28,165 nucleotides of DNA from Hyphomicrobium_A sp964622715 (lineage in GTDB: Bacteria; Pseudomonadota; Alphaproteobacteria; Rhizobiales; Hyphomicrobiaceae). The notes below the pieces were generated by a model that ran no database searches, was not told the origin of the DNA, and saw nothing but the letters and a program-made list of their open reading frames with translations. Location of the stretch: the NCBI GenBank assembly GCA_964622715.1, contig CAZURR010000026.1, positions 1 through 28,165 of the forward strand. The letters run 5' to 3'. How positions within the stretch are numbered: the stretch's first letter is position 1; each line of letters starts with the position of its first letter. Made by a program: the position numbers and the translations under genes. Of the stretch, positions 24,890-28,165 are shown in pieces.

Positions 24890-24959
24890 GAGCGTGCGTT
24901 AACACCAATTCTGATATTGCGCCGCCATGCTTGTGCGGCGCTGGGACCGTAGGCCGCCC

Positions 24960-25325
24960 ATGGATCAGCTCTTTCTCGACTACTTGCCGATTGCCATTTT
25001 CACCGCGGTCGCGCTCGCCATCGTCCTTATTCTGATGACAGTGCCGTTCGTTATCGCCGTGAGCAATCCGGACCCGGAAAAAGTGTCCGCCTATGAGTGC
25101 GGTTTCAACGCCTTCGATGATGCGCGTATGAAGTTCGACATCCGTTACTATCTCGTGGCCATCCTGTTCATCATTTTCGATCTGGAGGTGGCGTTCCTCT
25201 TCCCCTGGGCTGTGGCCTTCAAGGAGATTGGGGTCTTTGGTTTCTGGTCGATGATTATCTTCCTCGCGGTGTTGACGATCGGCTTTGTTTACGAGTGGAG
25301 GAAGGGGGCGCTGGAATGGGATTAA
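24960..25325 (+). CDS. nuoA: NADH-quinone oxidoreductase subunit A
   Basis: NuoA is a small membrane subunit of respiratory complex I near the quinone site. The protein has 121 residues and three membrane helices: IAIFTAVALAIVLILM near 10-25, YLVAILFIIFDLEVAFLFPWA near 62-82, and SMIIFLAVLTIGFVYEW near the end. The conserved loop YECGFNAFDDARMKFDIRYY lies between helices 1 and 2. The ATG at 24960 gives the family N-terminus (MDQLFLDYLPI); an upstream ATG at 24927 would add an arginine-rich leader. It is the first gene of the nuo operon and overlaps nuoB by 10 bases. Confidence 0.96.
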   Translation: MDQLFLDYLPIAIFTAVALAIVLILMTVPFVIAVSNPDPEKVSAYECGFNAFDDARMKFDIRYYLVAILFIIFDLEVAFLFPWAVAFKEIGVFGFWSMIIFLAVLTIGFVYEWRKGALEWD

Positions 25326-25864
25326 TCACGCAGCCCGGTGCCGAATCCGGCGGCATTCTCGTCAAGCCCGGCGACGAAGGCTTCGCCCTGATTTCCAATA
25401 AGCTTGCCGACAAGGGCTTCCTCGTCACCACAACTGACGACCTTATCAACTGGGCGCGCACCGGCTCGCTGATGTGGATGACCTTCGGGCTTGCGTGCTG
25501 CGCCATAGAAATGATGCAGGCCTCGATGCCGCGCTATGACCTGGAGCGCTTCGGATTTGCGCCGCGCGCCTCGCCACGCCAGTCTGACGTGATGATCGTG
25601 GCCGGTACACTCACCAACAAGATGGCGCCCGCTTTGCGCAAGGTCTACGACCAGATGCCCGAGCCGCGTTACGTAATTTCCATGGGCAGTTGCGCCAACG
25701 GCGGCGGCTACTACCACTTCTCTTACGCGGTGGTGCGCGGTTGTGATCGCATCGTGCCGGTCGACATTTACGTGCCGGGTTGCCCGCCGACGGCCGAGGC
25801 GTTGGTCTATGGCGTGCTGCTCTTGCAACGCAAAATGCGCCGCACAGGAACGATTGAACGGTAA
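25316..25864 (+). CDS. nuoB: NADH-quinone oxidoreductase subunit B
   Basis: NuoB carries the N2 [4Fe-4S] cluster, the last in the chain before quinone. The protein has 182 residues. The expected cluster cysteines are C61 and C62 (LACCAIEMM), C126 (GSCANGGG) and C156 (VPGCPPTAEAL). The ATG at 25316 overlaps the nuoA stop by 10 bases, with GGAGG and a G-rich run upstream. An earlier ATG at 25295 lies in nuoA coding sequence and is less likely. A 164-base gap without a visible gene separates it from nuoC. Confidence 0.97.
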   Translation: MGLITQPGAESGGILVKPGDEGFALISNKLADKGFLVTTTDDLINWARTGSLMWMTFGLACCAIEMMQASMPRYDLERFGFAPRASPRQSDVMIVAGTLTNKMAPALRKVYDQMPEPRYVISMGSCANGGGYYHFSYAVVRGCDRIVPVDIYVPGCPPTAEALVYGVLLLQRKMRRTGTIER

Positions 25865-26028
25865 GTGACGGTGGCAGGCAGCTAGGCTATAGGCAGTCGG
25901 AGCAACAACGGTGCGCGGCGCGCGGCAGGGATTAGTCCTCACGGGGGATCGACGCGTCTAGCGTTAGAAAACGGGTTTGGCGGCTGAAGCGTTGAAGCTT
26001 TCGGGTGCTTGCCCTAGCAGGACCGAAG

Positions 26029-26661
26029 ATGGCTGATTCAATACAAGACATAGGCCAATACGCCGCCCAGCACCTCCCCGGAGCCATCCAATCCAGGACG
26101 ATTGCTCGCGATGAGTTGACGCTTCACGTTGCGCGCGAGGAGATCGTCGCGGTCATGGAGTTCTTGCGCGATAACCTGCGCTGCCGCTTTGAAATCCTGA
26201 TCGATATTTGCGGCGTTGATTGGCCTGCGCGTTCCGACCGATTCGATGTCGTCTATCATCTCCTCTCCCCGCGGCTCAATCAGCGCATACGCGTCAAACT
26301 TGAAACGGACGAGACGACGCCCGTCCCAAGCGTGGTCGGCGTGTTCTCGGCTGCCAATTGGTTTGAGCGCGAGGCCTATGACATGTACGGCATTTTGTTT
26401 TCGGGTCATCCCGACCTGCGGCGTCTCCTCACCGACTACGGATTCCAGGGCTACCCCTTGCGCAAAGACTTCCCCCTCACGGGCTACGTGGAGGTGCGCT
26501 ACGACGATGAGCAAAAACGCGTCGTTTACGAGCCGGTTGAACTGACGCAGGAGTTTAGGTCATTCGACTTTGAGTCTCCCTGGGAAGGACCAGAATACGT
26601 GCTGCCCGGCGACGAAAAAGCGGGCGTTGGGTCCAAACGGTCGACTGGCGGCAAGGCATGA
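26029..26661 (+). CDS. nuoC: NADH-quinone oxidoreductase subunit C (30 kDa)
   Basis: NuoC is a peripheral-arm subunit of complex I next to NuoD. The protein has 210 residues. The family signature is ERE.YDMYGI...HPDLRRLLTDYGF.G.PLRKDFP, seen at about residues 112-149. ICGVDWPARSDRFDVVYHLLS is also typical. The C-terminal tail after FESPWEGPEYVLPGDEKA is a short lysine-rich extension. The ATG at 26029 has AGGA seven bases upstream; a GTG at 26005 is possible. It ends 4 bases before the thioesterase gene. In most relatives nuoD follows directly. Confidence 0.97.
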   Translation: MADSIQDIGQYAAQHLPGAIQSRTIARDELTLHVAREEIVAVMEFLRDNLRCRFEILIDICGVDWPARSDRFDVVYHLLSPRLNQRIRVKLETDETTPVPSVVGVFSAANWFEREAYDMYGILFSGHPDLRRLLTDYGFQGYPLRKDFPLTGYVEVRYDDEQKRVVYEPVELTQEFRSFDFESPWEGPEYVLPGDEKAGVGSKRSTGGKA

Positions 26662-26665
26662 GCCC

Positions 26666-27121
26666 ATGAAGGACACCCTAAAACCGGGCGCGAGCGCACG
26701 CTTTTCCTATCGCGTGCCCGCTGAGAAAACCGTGCCGCACCTCTACCCCGAGGCCGATGAGTTCAAGGAGATGCCGACGGTTTTTGCGACCGGCTTTATG
26801 GTGGGGCTCATGGAATGGACCTGCATGAAAGTATTGGAGCCGTATCACAATCCTGGAGAAGGTAGCCTCGGCGTGCACATCGATGTGACCCACCTGGCTG
26901 CAACTGTGCCCGGCCAAACCGTGACAGTCGATGCCGAGTGCACGAAGGTCGAAGGCCGCCGCGTGTGGTTCAAAGTGAAGGCGCACGACGGGATAGATGC
27001 AATCGGCGAAGGCCATCACCAGAGAATCATCGTGCCCTGGTCCAAGTTCGTTTCGCGCGTCAACAAGAAAGCTAATTTAGCCCGCGTTGCGCCTATTGCG
27101 CCGCTGGAGGGAACACGTTGA
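26666..27121 (+). CDS. FlK-like acyl-CoA thioesterase (hotdog fold) inside the nuo operon
   Basis: The protein has 151 residues and closely resembles fluoroacetyl-CoA thioesterase FlK (139 residues) of Streptomyces cattleya, as I remember that sequence. Without gaps the catalytic residues fall at the same numbers: T42 and E50 in FATGFMVGLMEW, H76 in VTHLAAT and R120 in GHHQR. G69 and F33 are also kept, while the FlK lid residue F36 is Met here. Shared segments include KTVPHLYPEADEF and PGEGSLG. The natural substrate is unknown; a small acyl-CoA is plausible, and fluoroacetyl-CoA is only one option. It begins 4 bases after nuoC and its TGA overlaps the nuoD ATG by one base, so it is co-transcribed and probably translation-coupled with complex I genes. 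The ATG at 26666 gives the FlK-like N-terminus. Confidence 0.85.
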   Translation: MKDTLKPGASARFSYRVPAEKTVPHLYPEADEFKEMPTVFATGFMVGLMEWTCMKVLEPYHNPGEGSLGVHIDVTHLAATVPGQTVTVDAECTKVEGRRVWFKVKAHDGIDAIGEGHHQRIIVPWSKFVSRVNKKANLARVAPIAPLEGTR

Positions 27122-28165
27122 TGGCCGAGACCGACATCCGGCAGTTTAATATCAACTTCGGACCGCAGCATCCCGCCGCCCATGGCGTGCTGCGTCTCGT
27201 GCTTGAACTTGATGGTGAGGTCGTGGAGCGCGTCGATCCGCATATCGGACTTCTCCATCGCGGTACTGAGAAGCTCATTGAGCACAAGACCTATCTGCAG
27301 GCGATCGGCTATTTCGACCGGCTCGACTACGTCGCGCCCATGAACCAGGAGCATGCCTTTTGCCATGCCGCCGAAAAACTGTTGGAGCTCGAGGTTCCGA
27401 AGCGGGGCCAGCTCATCCGCGTGCTCTATTGCGAAATCGGGCGGCTGCTCTCGCACCTCCTCAATGTCACCACGCAGGCGATGGACGTTGGCGCGCTGAC
27501 GCCCCCGCTGTGGGGCTTTGATGAGCGCGAAAAGCTTATGATTTTCTATGAGCGCGCCTCGGGAAGCCGCTTGCACGCCAAGTATTTCCGCATGGGCGGC
27601 GTGCACATGGATTTGCCGCCAGAGCTGATCGACGATATTTATGCCTTCTCAGAAGAGCATCCTAAAGTCCTCGACGACATTGAAGGACTGCTCACCCACA
27701 ACCGTATCTTCAAGCAGCGCAATGTTGATATCGCCAAGGTCAGCTTGCAGGAGTGTTTCGACTGGGGATTTTCCGGCGTCATGGTGCGCGCGTCAGGCGC
27801 AGCGTGGGACTTGCGCAAAGCACAGCCCTATGAGTGCTACTCTGAATTGGACTTTGACATTCCCATCGGCAAGAACGGCGACTGCTACGACCGCTATCTC
27901 GTCCGCATGGAAGAGATGCGCCAGTCTGTGCATCTCATGAAGCAATGCTGCGAGAAATTACAATCGGCCGAAGGGCAGGGACCGTTTGTTGCTGAGGATC
28001 GTAAGGTTGTGCCGCCCCGGCGCGCGGACATGAAGCGCTCTATGGAGGCGCTGATTCACCACTTCAAGCTCTACACCGAGGGTTTCCATGTTCCCGAAGG
28101 CGAGGTCTACGCCGCCGTCGAGGCTCCTAAGGGCGAGTTCGGCGTCTACCTTGTGTCTGATGGCT
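27121..28165 (+). CDS. nuoD: NADH-quinone oxidoreductase subunit D (49 kDa), C-terminus cut by window edge
   Basis: NuoD forms, with NuoB, the quinone-binding site of complex I. About 348 residues are visible of the usual roughly 395. The start reads MAETDIRQFNINFGPQHPAAHG. The family signature LHRGTEKLIEHKTYLQ follows near residue 45, with the motif DYVAPMNQEHAFC near 70 and GSRLHAKYFRMGGVH near 150. The segment RASGAAWDLRKAQPYECY near 222 is also typical. The ATG overlaps the thioesterase stop in a TGATG junction. Confidence 0.97.
   Translation, partial: MAETDIRQFNINFGPQHPAAHGVLRLVLELDGEVVERVDPHIGLLHRGTEKLIEHKTYLQAIGYFDRLDYVAPMNQEHAFCHAAEKLLELEVPKRGQLIRVLYCEIGRLLSHLLNVTTQAMDVGALTPPLWGFDEREKLMIFYERASGSRLHAKYFRMGGVHMDLPPELIDDIYAFSEEHPKVLDDIEGLLTHNRIFKQRNVDIAKVSLQECFDWGFSGVMVRASGAAWDLRKAQPYECYSELDFDIPIGKNGDCYDRYLVRMEEMRQSVHLMKQCCEKLQSAEGQGPFVAEDRKVVPPRRADMKRSMEALIHHFKLYTEGFHVPEGEVYAAVEAPKGEFGVYLVSDG

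Overview
The window looks like chromosome of a high-GC alphaproteobacterium, most likely of the order Hyphomicrobiales. The main reason is the gene order tig, clpP, clpX, lon, hup, tRNA-Val, tRNA-Asp, nuoA-B-C-D, which is typical of that group. Supporting points are the rplM-rpsI pair, a COX15-type heme A synthase and a short-form ArgC. I cannot name the genus from sequence alone. I see no phage, transposase, CRISPR or toxin-antitoxin genes.

Bases 1-5070 hold a periplasmic iron-associated cluster. A di-heme oxidoreductase (DUF1111 family, open at the left edge) and an imelysin/IrpA protein read leftward. A second, divergent imelysin-like protein and a DUF1513 protein read rightward. The divergent promoter region contains a perfect TGA-N9-TCA inverted repeat (2695-2709), the form of the RirA-type iron-responsive operator. 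Next is an orphan Wzz/GumC-type polysaccharide copolymerase whose fused BY-kinase-like domain has lost its Walker A motif (5259-7406). Heme A synthase ctaA follows and overlaps argC tail to tail.

Bases 9670-16466 are housekeeping genes: a TerC-family membrane protein, rpsI and rplM (leftward); then a rightward run of a small secreted protein, an ECHDC3-type crotonase, a VOC protein and a CoA-binding protein; then leftward cysK and a 3-mercaptopyruvate sulfurtransferase. The 438-bp gap upstream of rplM is AT-rich and carries several inverted repeats.

Bases 16757-23977 are the protein quality-control block: tRNA-Leu(UAG), trigger factor, ClpP, ClpX, Lon and the nucleoid protein HU. A heat-shock-like promoter lies upstream of lon. 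Bases 23978-24900 are a structured non-coding stretch. It contains the HU terminator, a five-unit 26-bp tandem repeat, a broken 5' half of tRNA-Val, a perfect hairpin, intact tRNA-Val(UAC), a terminator and tRNA-Asp(GUC).

Bases 24960-28165 are the start of the complex I operon (nuoA, nuoB, nuoC, nuoD, the last open at the right edge). Between nuoC and nuoD, tightly packed with both, is a hotdog thioesterase that matches fluoroacetyl-CoA thioesterase FlK residue for residue at the catalytic positions T42, E50, H76 and R120. This is the most unexpected gene in the window.
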